Made by a program: the position numbers and the translations under genes
NCBI GenBank assembly: GCA_004299705.1
Contig: SCQS01000024.1
Location: 1 to 58,222 of the forward strand
DNA: 58,222 bases
DNA from: Rhodanobacteraceae bacterium
GTDB taxonomy: Bacteria > Pseudomonadota > Gammaproteobacteria > Xanthomonadales > Rhodanobacteraceae
Direction of reading: 5' to 3'
Shown here: one piece after another, positions 8,409-17,125 of the stretch
Position numbering within the stretch: the first letter of the stretch is position 1
Layout of the letters: every line of letters begins with the position of its first letter
Notes under the pieces: model-generated
What the model was told of the DNA's origin: nothing
What the model saw: only the letters and a program-made list of their open reading frames with translations
Database searches by the model: none

Positions 8409-9770
8409 TCAGGCAAGATCCTGCAGTCGCGAATCGAAATCCACGACCGAGGTGGTCAGCGCGGTCAATGCGTCGCGTTCCAAGGAAGAAATACCCGGGT
8501 TCCAAACCTCAACAACCAGCGCGCGTGCCGGGCCATCGCTCGCTGCGTAATTGAATCCAAAGCTTGGATCGAACGCCAGTGCATTTCCTGCGTGCAGTTG
8601 TTTGGCTTCTCCGCCGACCGAAACCCGCAATGGAGCGCTTCCCTCGAAAGCTACAACAATCATGCAGAAGGCATTGGTACGTCCAACACGAATTGACGTA
8701 GTTGTTCCGGAAGGCATATCCAGTACCACCACATCCGGGGCATAGTTTGGGATGCGCACGAGAGGCGCTTCGTCGACCAGGTTGCGCAGTCCAAGGGGCC
8801 AAGATTGAATCGACTCTTGAGGAATGCCACGCTGGTACAATGGTACCGAACGTTGGTGCTCGCCACTAGCATCGGCAATGCGAGTCGTCGTCAAGGCAGT
8901 CAGGCTGAAGAGGGCGGGGGTAGTGTCCTCCTGCGCCGTGCTGCCAATGCAGCGATCAAGTGTGCCCACGCGACAGGTGGCGACAACGCGCGCTGCCCAG
9001 TCGCAGAGCCAGTCAAACGCAGAGGTGTCGAGAAAGCGAGTCACGCCGAGATCCGGCACATACAGAAAGGTTGGTCGTTGATGCGGGTCGGCCGGTGTCG
9101 CAAGCCGTTCGTTCAGGTAAACAGCGAGAGCCGTGTCGACGCGGCCGAGCCGCGCGACATTGATGCCGTGGCGAAAAGGCTGCAGGGCGTCATCGAATAA
9201 CTTGTGCCTGCCTGCGTCCACATATTGCATCGCATGCTTCACAAGTTGGCGCAAGCCTGGCTCCGTCGTCGAGTCGTTCTGCCACAGCCCATGGGTCTGG
9301 GCGTCGATGATGGCTCGAAAATATTGAAGCAACGCCATTTCTGGACGTCCGTCCAATTCATACACGTTGGCCAACAACAGGCGTGCCGTGGTGTTGGTGC
9401 CGTGGCTTGATTCGAGGGCGGCCTCGAATACAGAGCGCGCCTCATCCATGCGTTGAGCGCTGCGGTAGGCAACCCCGAGTTCCAGCAGCACCCATGTATT
9501 GCTGCGATCGACTTGGACAGCGTGGCTGAGCAGAGTCACCGCTTCGCTGACTTCCCCTCGTGACAACGCGGCATTGGCAAGGAATCGAAGGGCTTCGACC
9601 TGTTCCGGTTGTTTGTTCGCCACACGCCTGTAGAACTGCTCCGCTTCAGCCAGAGCGCCATGACGTACATGCGTGCGGGCGATTTCGAGATCGCTGTTGG
9701 TTGTGGATTCAAACATGGTTGATGGAGTCGACGCCACCGCGAAAAGTCGATATGCGAACTTATGGCACAT
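8409..9770 (-). CDS. TPR protein with degenerate aspartyl-hydroxylase-like domain
   Basis: 453 residues from the longest start; an ATG at 9716 (beginning MFESTTNSD) is an equally likely start because the TPR region begins just after it, and neither has a clear ribosome site. The N-terminal ~170 residues are TPRs. The C-terminal ~120 residues look like an aspartyl/asparaginyl beta-hydroxylase cupin: the run VGGEAKQLHAGNALAFDPSF then VVEVWNP aligns by eye with the hydroxylase pattern VGGE, G-K-L-FDDSFEHE, DIWHP. The iron-binding His residues are not there (FGFN in place of FEHE, no HxD upstream), so the domain may be non-catalytic. First gene of the four-gene minus-strand unit. Confidence 0.6.
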   Translation of the reverse strand: MCHKFAYRLFAVASTPSTMFESTTNSDLEIARTHVRHGALAEAEQFYRRVANKQPEQVEALRFLANAALSRGEVSEAVTLLSHAVQVDRSNTWVLLELGVAYRSAQRMDEARSVFEAALESSHGTNTTARLLLANVYELDGRPEMALLQYFRAIIDAQTHGLWQNDSTTEPGLRQLVKHAMQYVDAGRHKLFDDALQPFRHGINVARLGRVDTALAVYLNERLATPADPHQRPTFLYVPDLGVTRFLDTSAFDWLCDWAARVVATCRVGTLDRCIGSTAQEDTTPALFSLTALTTTRIADASGEHQRSVPLYQRGIPQESIQSWPLGLRNLVDEAPLVRIPNYAPDVVVLDMPSGTTTSIRVGRTNAFCMIVVAFEGSAPLRVSVGGEAKQLHAGNALAFDPSFGFNYAASDGPARALVVEVWNPGISSLERDALTALTTSVVDFDSRLQDLA

Positions 9771-9989
9771 GATTGTAACAGGCTACTTTGGTGCCCGGAC
9801 GCAGCCGCTACGGCGCCGGCGCTTGCGCTTCTGCGATGAAGAAGCTGCTCGTGCAGATCAAGCTCAAGCCCGCATGCCCAGATGCCATCGGCTATACTCC
9901 AAGTGTCAATTGAAACATGGATGGCGACGACTTCAGGTTTGCTTGATCGTCGCGCAGTGCGAAACTAACGTGCCACCACATCGTTTGCC
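9771..9989. other. Divergent intergenic region in the sulfotransferase locus
   Basis: 219 bases between oppositely transcribed genes, so it should hold promoters for both the minus-strand unit and the gene at 9990. TATACT at 9893-9898 could be a -10 box for the rightward gene, but no good -35 is placed before it. A 25-codon reading frame (9836-9913, plus strand) lies here; it lacks a clear ribosome site and is discussed as a finding only. Confidence 0.4.
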
Positions 9990-11891
9990 ATGAAGCTCCC
10001 GGTTCCCTTTATTCAATTACCGCTGTTTTTCGATGCCGATCTTCTTGCCGCCGAAGTAAACGCATTGGAAGCATCGCTTTGGCAACCACACCCAAGTGGC
10101 CTTCCTGGCAATACTGCGATTCCCCTGGTTGCCTCCGAAGGTGATCCCAGTCGTGGTGATTTGTTCTCTGGAATCATGCACCCGACCCCGGCTTTGGCTC
10201 GTTGCCATTACCTGCAGCAAGTTCTCGGCGGATTGGGAACGATATTGGGTCGCGTTCGTCTCATGCGGTTGGATCCGGGGGCGGAGGTCGCTCCACATGT
10301 CGATACCAACCATTACTGGAGGGAGCGGGTGCGTGTGCATATCCCGATCGTCACGGATCCTGTTGTTCTGTTCACTTGTGGCGATGCGCAGGTACACATG
10401 GGCGAAGGCGAATGTTGGATTTTTGATACTTGGCGCCTGCACCGTGTGGTCAATCCGGGGAATCACGCCCGGGTGCATCTTGTTGTCGATACGATTGGGA
10501 GCACTGCATTCGGCAAGCTCATCAATGCTGGACGCCCGCACATACAGACGAAGGACGGATGGAATGCGCGCACGGTGGAACCAGGCCTGGGCCAAGGTGG
10601 CTTGGCGGGCGAGTTGATGTTCGAGTCAGTGAATCTGATGTCGCCGCTGAGCTACTGGGAATTGCGCGAACACGTACAGTTTGTGTTGGACGAGTGCAAT
10701 GAACACCCTTTGTTGCCGGTGATCAAGCATTACGCGAACGAATTCGTGATGGACTGGCGGACGCTTTGGTTCCGCTACGGCGCTGATCCGGAGGGCCTCT
10801 CAGAGTTTCGGAGGGTGCTTACGGAATTCCTTGCGCGCATGCAAAGGGTTGGCGGTGACATCTTGTTGAATAACCACACGCAGCTCGCATCGGCGTTTAA
10901 TGGCTTGCTCGGTCAGGCGGTCCGCGGGGCGGGTGATGCGTGTGTCGGAGAGGAAGCCGCGCGTACATCACCGCTTCGCACATTGGTCAAGGTGCGCCCA
11001 AACTGCGAATTCGATCGACCCGTGTTCATTGTTTCTCCACCACGCTCGGGATCCTCGTTGTTGTTCGAAACACTGGCACAAAGCCCCAGCGCGTCGACGA
11101 TTGGTGAAGAAAGCCATGGCATCATCGAGGGGAACACTGCATCCGGCGTGCTGGGTGCGGCAGCGCGCGGTTATGATTCGAACCGGCTAGATGCCAAGGA
11201 TGCCTCTCCTGCTGTCGTTGAGGCTCTCCGCGAGCGTTTCCGCAGACGCGCGTTCAACCGGAACGGAGAGAGACCCACAGGGCGCATCCGGTTTCTGGAA
11301 AAGACGCCCAAGAATGCATTGAGAATACCCTTCTTTGCCGAGATATTTCCGGATGCGTTGTTCGTTTACCTGTACCGCGACCCGCGGGAAGTGTTGGCGA
11401 GCATGTTGGAGGCATGGGAGTCGGGTGGCTTCAGGAGCTATCCGCAATTGCCAGGCTGGAAGGGCCTCCCGTGGTCGATGGCCCTGACGCCGGGTTGGCG
11501 CGAGCTGATCGGCCAGCCATTACCCAACATAGTGGCTGCGCAATGGCAAGCCGTTACGGATACCCTGCTCGATGATCTTGCTGAATTGCCTGCGGATAGC
11601 TGGATTTCGGTACGTTACGATCGCATATTGGCCAATCCGGATTTTGAGGTTCGCAGGCTTTGCACCTTCTTGGGTTTCGAATGGGATCAAGTGCTCGGTG
11701 GCGGCCTTCCGCTGGCGAGCCATACAGTATCCGCGCCGCGCCGGGAAAAGTGGCGCCAACGCGAGCATGAAGTCCTGCCACAGTTGACCCGAATGGCCAA
11801 GACTGTCGCACGCGCCGAGCAAGCGTCGCATCATTCGCCCAATGGGAATTGGCTGCCCGACGAACCGCGCACACCCACGGTAGCGAAATAG
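9990..11891 (+). CDS. Aspartyl/asparaginyl hydroxylase - sulfotransferase fusion
   Basis: 633 residues with two catalytic modules. Residues ~5-170 are an aspartyl/asparaginyl beta-hydroxylase-like domain: His103-x-Asp105 in APHVDTNHYW, then RVRVHIPI, distal His151 in TWRLHRVVNP and an Arg in HARVHLVVD. Residues ~340-600 are a sulfotransferase: FIVSPPRSGSSLLFETL near 350 and YLYRDPREVLASM near 463. The ~170-residue linker is unassigned. A single chain could hydroxylate and sulfate, or bind one substrate through both modules. Its first module is an apparently intact relative of the degenerate domain in the divergent gene at 8409. Start ATG at 9990. Confidence 0.8.
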   Translation: MKLPVPFIQLPLFFDADLLAAEVNALEASLWQPHPSGLPGNTAIPLVASEGDPSRGDLFSGIMHPTPALARCHYLQQVLGGLGTILGRVRLMRLDPGAEVAPHVDTNHYWRERVRVHIPIVTDPVVLFTCGDAQVHMGEGECWIFDTWRLHRVVNPGNHARVHLVVDTIGSTAFGKLINAGRPHIQTKDGWNARTVEPGLGQGGLAGELMFESVNLMSPLSYWELREHVQFVLDECNEHPLLPVIKHYANEFVMDWRTLWFRYGADPEGLSEFRRVLTEFLARMQRVGGDILLNNHTQLASAFNGLLGQAVRGAGDACVGEEAARTSPLRTLVKVRPNCEFDRPVFIVSPPRSGSSLLFETLAQSPSASTIGEESHGIIEGNTASGVLGAAARGYDSNRLDAKDASPAVVEALRERFRRRAFNRNGERPTGRIRFLEKTPKNALRIPFFAEIFPDALFVYLYRDPREVLASMLEAWESGGFRSYPQLPGWKGLPWSMALTPGWRELIGQPLPNIVAAQWQAVTDTLLDDLAELPADSWISVRYDRILANPDFEVRRLCTFLGFEWDQVLGGGLPLASHTVSAPRREKWRQREHEVLPQLTRMAKTVARAEQASHHSPNGNWLPDEPRTPTVAK

Positions 11892-12006
11892 TAGTGGGTT
11901 CACGTCCTTTGCCCTTGGAGTTCACACGGGCATTTGCGCAAAAGCTCTTACGGTTACCGAAATGCTGCGCCGGCACCGACGTAGCGGGTACCTTGTTCAA
12001 CATCGT

Positions 12007-12870
12007 ATGATTGACTGGTCGCGTATGGGAAATATTCTCTGGCTAGCGTCGTATCCGAAATCCGGAAATACTTGGTTGCGCGCATTCCTTGCGAACCTCG
12101 TTGTTGATCAGAGCACACCCTTGAAACCCAATGAGCTAAGTGAGTACGGGGAAGCAGAGGCAAGCGCAGAGCGGTATACGGAGGTGTCGGGCAGGCCCAG
12201 TACTACACTTGCCGCTGAAGAGCTAGCGGCGTTGCGCTTGCAGGTTCATGCGCTGATTGCACAGCGTGCACAAGGAACTCGACTGGTCAAGACACACAAT
12301 TTCAACGGTAGCTTTCAGGGACATCCCTTAGTCAACTGGCAAGTTACCGCAGGTGCGATTTACGTGGTGAGGAATCCGTTGGATGTGGCCGTCAGTATGA
12401 CGCACCACTTTGGGGTTACGGTCGATGCGGCAGTCGATCGACTCGGGGATGACAGGGTAGTGTCGATCAATGACACGGCGCTTGCCAGTGACTTCATCTG
12501 CTCGTGGTCGACACATGTGAAGAGTTGGGCTGACATGGCCGAACGAGTGCCAGGCAAGATCATCGTGTTGCGATATGAGGATTTACTTGAAAGACCGGCG
12601 AAGAATTTCGCGAAAGCAGCCAAATTGATTGGGCTTGGAAAGGACAAGGCCCGTGTAGCGCGCGCGATTGCACATGCCAGGTTTCAGACGCTTTCTGCGC
12701 TGGAAAAGAAGCATGGCTTTGTGGAAACGGTTGATGAGAAGACCAATTTTTTCCGCCGAGGCTGTGCCAACCAATGGCGCGAAGCATTGAATCGCGATCA
12801 GGTGGAGCGCATAGTCCATGATCATCGAGAGCAAATGCTGCGCTTTAGATACATGCCAGCTGGCTACTAA
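12007..12870 (+). CDS. Sulfotransferase, family 1 (no TPR)
   Basis: 287 residues from ATG 12007. A single-domain sulfotransferase: ASYPKSGNTWLRAFL at residues 14-28 is the 5'-PSB loop of the cytosolic sulfotransferase-like family, VVRNPLDVAVSM near 120 is the 3'-phosphate motif, and VLRYEDLLERP near 190 is also conserved. FFRRGCANQWREAL near the C-terminus matches the usual RKGxxGDWKNHF-type PAPS-binding segment. In-frame starts at 11962 and 12025 are possible. It follows the fusion gene by 115 bases on the same strand and closes the locus. It is closer to sulfotransferases of small molecules or lipids than the TPR enzymes are; acceptor unknown. Confidence 0.8.
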   Translation: MIDWSRMGNILWLASYPKSGNTWLRAFLANLVVDQSTPLKPNELSEYGEAEASAERYTEVSGRPSTTLAAEELAALRLQVHALIAQRAQGTRLVKTHNFNGSFQGHPLVNWQVTAGAIYVVRNPLDVAVSMTHHFGVTVDAAVDRLGDDRVVSINDTALASDFICSWSTHVKSWADMAERVPGKIIVLRYEDLLERPAKNFAKAAKLIGLGKDKARVARAIAHARFQTLSALEKKHGFVETVDEKTNFFRRGCANQWREALNRDQVERIVHDHREQMLRFRYMPAGY

Positions 12871-13022
12871 ACCATCTGTAGGACGACCGCTGGCCGGAAA
12901 GGCATAGGCCAACCCAGCAGCGGGCCCGGGTTCGAGTGACCGAGTTTGTCGGCGGGTCAGGACAGAAAGTACGACTGACGCCGCCTCTCGCGCCTTGTGT
13001 TGCAATTCATCGAGCTACGGAT

Positions 13023-14465
<1,443 letters not shown>

Positions 14466-14479
14466 GCGGTTTCTCCGGT

Positions 14480-14556
14480 TCGTCGGACGCTGTTGCGGGA
14501 TGGATGCCGAGCCTCACTCGTGCGTCTCAGGCACAAGTTGCAGCGCCCCTCGGCGA
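14480..14556 (-). promoter_or_regulatory. SAH riboswitch upstream of ahcY
   Basis: Reading the minus strand, the leader contains GCCGAGGGGCGCTGC, a variable stem, GAGGCTCGGC, and then CAACAGCGTCC. This matches the S-adenosylhomocysteine riboswitch: P1 forms between GCCGAG and CTCGGC, and GGGCGCTG pairs with CAGCGTCC as the pseudoknot strand. The element ends about 14 bases before the ahcY start, so ligand binding is expected to expose the ribosome site and raise AhcY when SAH accumulates. Assignment is from consensus recognition by eye. Confidence 0.85.
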
Positions 14557-14559
14557 GCA

Positions 14560-14668
14560 AAACTTCCCCCTTCGGTACGAAGGGGGATTGAGGGGGATGG
14601 CTTTTAGTAGCGAGCAATCATCCCCCCGCCGCTGCGCGGCGACCCCCTTCCTGCGGAAGGGGGTGGCA
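14560..14668. repeat. CCCCCTTCC/GGAAGGGGG palindromic repeat
   Basis: Two small palindromes (CCCCCTTCGGTACGAAGGGGG and CCCCCTTCCTGCGGAAGGGGG) separated by a segment with GCTTTTAGTAGCGAGCAATC and a CCGCTGCGCGG stem. The same modules, in swapped order, occur inside thiL at 33008-33116. It fills the metK-ahcY spacer and starts right beside the riboswitch, so it could act as a terminator or processing site between metK and ahcY. Confidence 0.8.
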
Positions 14669-14671
14669 ACA

Positions 14672-15907
14672 TCACTTGATCTTCGCTGCCTTGCGCAAGG
14701 CATCCGCGCGATCGGTCGCTTCCCACGAAAACGCGGTGGCAACTTCCGATTTTTTGACGCGCTTGCCGTCGTGCAGGTCTTCCCATTTGTAGGTGTGCTT
14801 GAACGGCTTGCGGCCGAAGTGGCCGTAGGATGCGGTGGCCTGGTAGATCGGATGGATCAGGTCCAGCATCTTGATGATGCCGTACGGGCGCAGGTCGAAG
14901 TGTGCGCGGATCAGCTTCTCGATCTTGTCGTCGCTGATCTTGCCGGTGCCGAACGTGGTCACCGAGATCGAGGTCGGCTCGGCCACGCCGATTGCGTAGC
15001 TGATCTGCACTTCGCAGCGATCGGCGATGCCGGCCGCGACGATGTTCTTGGCTACGTAACGCGCGGCATACGTCGCCGAGCGGTCGACCTTGGACGGATC
15101 CTTGCCCGAGAACGCACCGCCGCCGTGGCGGGCCATGCCGCCGTAGGTGTCGACAATGATCTTGCGGCCGGTGAGGCCGCAGTCGCCCACCGGACCGCCG
15201 ATCACGAACTTGCCGGTCGGGTTGATGTGCACCTTGTTCTTCGGCAGCGCGTCCAGCCACTTCTTCGGCAGCACGGGCTTCAGGATATGTTCGCGCACGC
15301 CTTCGACGAGGTCGGCGTACTTCACTTCCGGATCGTGCTGGGTTGAAAGCACCACCGCGTCGAGGCCGGCGACCGTGTGGTCGTCGTTGTAGTGCAAGGT
15401 AACCTGCGACTTCGCGTCCGGGCGCAGCCACTTCAACTTGCCGGCCTTGCGGATCTTCGCCTGCTGTTCGACCAGCCGGTGCGAGTAATAGATCGGCGCG
15501 GGCATGAATTCCGGCGCCTCGTTGCAGGCGTAGCCGAACATCAGGCCCTGGTCGCCGGCGCCTTGCTCTTCCGGCTTCTTGCGCGCGACGCCTTGGTTGA
15601 TGTCGGGCGACTGCTTGCCGATCAGGTTCAACACGCCACAGGTGGCGCCGTCGAAACCGACCACCGACGAGTCGTAGCCGATGCCGAGGATCACGCGGCG
15701 CGCCAGCGCCTCGATGTCCACCCATGCATCGGTGGTGACTTCGCCGGAGACGATCGCGACGCCGGTCTTGACCATGGTTTCGCAGGCCACGTGGGCGCGC
15801 TTGTCCTGCGCGAGGATCGCATCCAGCACGGCATCGGAAATCTGGTCGGCGACCTTGTCCGGGTGCCCTTCGGACACCGATTCGGAGGTGAACAGGTAAC
15901 GGCTCAT
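14672..15907 (-). CDS. metK: S-adenosylmethionine synthetase
   Basis: 411 residues. Makes SAM from methionine and ATP in the cytoplasm. Conserved segments are visible in order: [20 protein letters not shown] at the N-terminus (metal and substrate binding), [14 protein letters not shown] (the flexible-loop region), and [17 protein letters not shown] (the P-loop-like signature). Length is a little over the 384 of E. coli. The last gene of the SAM-cycle pair to have a separate leader: the 206-base gap to ahcY carries a repeat and the SAH riboswitch, so ahcY can be controlled independently. An AAGGA element lies about 12 bases before the start. Confidence 0.97.
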   Translation of the reverse strand: MSRYLFTSESVSEGHPDKVADQISDAVLDAILAQDKRAHVACETMVKTGVAIVSGEVTTDAWVDIEALARRVILGIGYDSSVVGFDGATCGVLNLIGKQSPDINQGVARKKPEEQGAGDQGLMFGYACNEAPEFMPAPIYYSHRLVEQQAKIRKAGKLKWLRPDAKSQVTLHYNDDHTVAGLDAVVLSTQHDPEVKYADLVEGVREHILKPVLPKKWLDALPKNKVHINPTGKFVIGGPVGDCGLTGRKIIVDTYGGMARHGGGAFSGKDPSKVDRSATYAARYVAKNIVAAGIADRCEVQISYAIGVAEPTSISVTTFGTGKISDDKIEKLIRAHFDLRPYGIIKMLDLIHPIYQATASYGHFGRKPFKHTYKWEDLHDGKRVKKSEVATAFSWEATDRADALRKAAKIK

Positions 15908-15987
15908 CGTGGGTTATATCCTTTGATACGGATGGAAGGATGGAACAGGCCGCCCATGATACAGGGTCATGCGCGGTGGTGCAGCGG

Positions 15988-17043
15988 TCAGGGTAGCGCG
16001 TTCAGGAAACCGGGGTCAGAGTCGACTTTCGTGCAAGGGCGGCGAGAGTTGCAGCTTGTATCGCGAAAGTCGACTCTGACCCCGGTTTCCCGGAAATACT
16101 CAGCCGTCAGCCGTCGCTGTTCCGCGGCGCTTTCGGCGGCGTTGACGACCGCGCGGAACGCCGCGTTTTCGGGTCGGTCCTTGGCGTACCAGCCGAGGTG
16201 CTTGCGGGCGATCCGCACGCCGGCGATTTCACCGTAGAACGCATAGAGGTCATCGAGATGCCCCAGCAGGATGTCGCGCACTTCCGCGACGTCGGGTTCG
16301 GGCAACACTTCGCCGGTCGCGAGGTAATGGGCGATCTCGTGGAAAATCCACGGCCGTCCCTGGGCCGCGCGGCCGACCATCAGCGCGTCGGCACGGGTGT
16401 AGTCCAGCACTTCGCGCGCCTTCGCCGGCGAATCGACGTCGCCGTTGGCGAACACCGGGATACGCACGGACGCTTTCACCGCCGCGATGGTGTCGTACTC
16501 GGCGAAGCCTTCGTATTTTTGGGAACGCGTGCGGCCGTGCACGGCCAGCGCGGCGATGCCGGAATCCTCGGCAATGCGCGCCACGGCCAGCGCGTTGCGG
16601 TGTTCGGGAACCTGCCCGGTGCGGATCTTCAGTGTCACCGGCACCTCGACCGCTGCGACCACCGCGCGGCAAATCCTTGCCACCAGCGCCTCATCGGCCA
16701 GCAGTGCCGAGCCGGCCCAGGCATTGCAGACTTTCTTGGCCGGGCAACCCATGTTGATGTCGATCAATTGCGCGCCGTGCTCGACGTTGTAGCGTGCAGC
16801 TTCAGCCAGCCTCAAAGGATCGGAGCCCGCGATCTGCACCGAAACCGGGTCGGGCTCGCCGGCGTGGTCCATTCGGTGCAAGGATTTGCGCGTCTGCCAC
16901 AGGCTCGGGTCGGAAGTGGTCATTTCCGACACGGCCAGCCCCGCTCCCAGCCGCTTGCACAGCTGGCGGAACGGCTTGTCGGTGACCCCGGCCATGGGTG
17001 CCAGTGCGATCGGCGGATCGATGGAAATTGTGCCAATTTGCAT
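15988..17043 (-). CDS. dusB: tRNA-dihydrouridine synthase B
   Basis: 351 residues. FMN-dependent reduction of uridine in the tRNA D-loop. APMAGVTDKPFR, DINMGCPAKKV (catalytic Cys) and MVGRAAQGRPWIF identify the DusB branch. The usual DusB ends around EYFRE; here about 30 further residues (from VRVDFRDT to the stop) are translated from a palindromic repeat at 16005-16090, so the C-terminal tail is an add-on and not part of the enzyme fold. fis, the usual partner of dusB in enterics, is not adjacent. Start ATG 17043. Confidence 0.93.
   Translation of the reverse strand: MQIGTISIDPPIALAPMAGVTDKPFRQLCKRLGAGLAVSEMTTSDPSLWQTRKSLHRMDHAGEPDPVSVQIAGSDPLRLAEAARYNVEHGAQLIDINMGCPAKKVCNAWAGSALLADEALVARICRAVVAAVEVPVTLKIRTGQVPEHRNALAVARIAEDSGIAALAVHGRTRSQKYEGFAEYDTIAAVKASVRIPVFANGDVDSPAKAREVLDYTRADALMVGRAAQGRPWIFHEIAHYLATGEVLPEPDVAEVRDILLGHLDDLYAFYGEIAGVRIARKHLGWYAKDRPENAAFRAVVNAAESAAEQRRLTAEYFRETGVRVDFRDTSCNSRRPCTKVDSDPGFLNALP
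16005..16090. repeat. GGGGTCAGAGT-family palindromic repeat, inside dusB 3' end
   Basis: A perfect 27-base inverted repeat: left arm 16005-16031 and right arm 16064-16090, each reading GGAAACCGGGGTCAGAGTCG and continuing CTTTCG-like inward, around a 32-base centre. Relatives of the GGGGTCAGAGT core occur at 22937-23045, 27877-27999 and 28628-28700, with a different tetranucleotide after the core. The pattern resembles REP/MITE elements mobilised by tyrosine transposases; no transposase gene is in the window. Confidence 0.9.
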
Positions 17044-17125
17044 ACGGCCAGTTTAATGCGGCGCAGTGGCCCGATCCTTGCACGGGACAGGTTTGAACGG
17101 GATCATGGCCCGGCATGGAGGGGGA

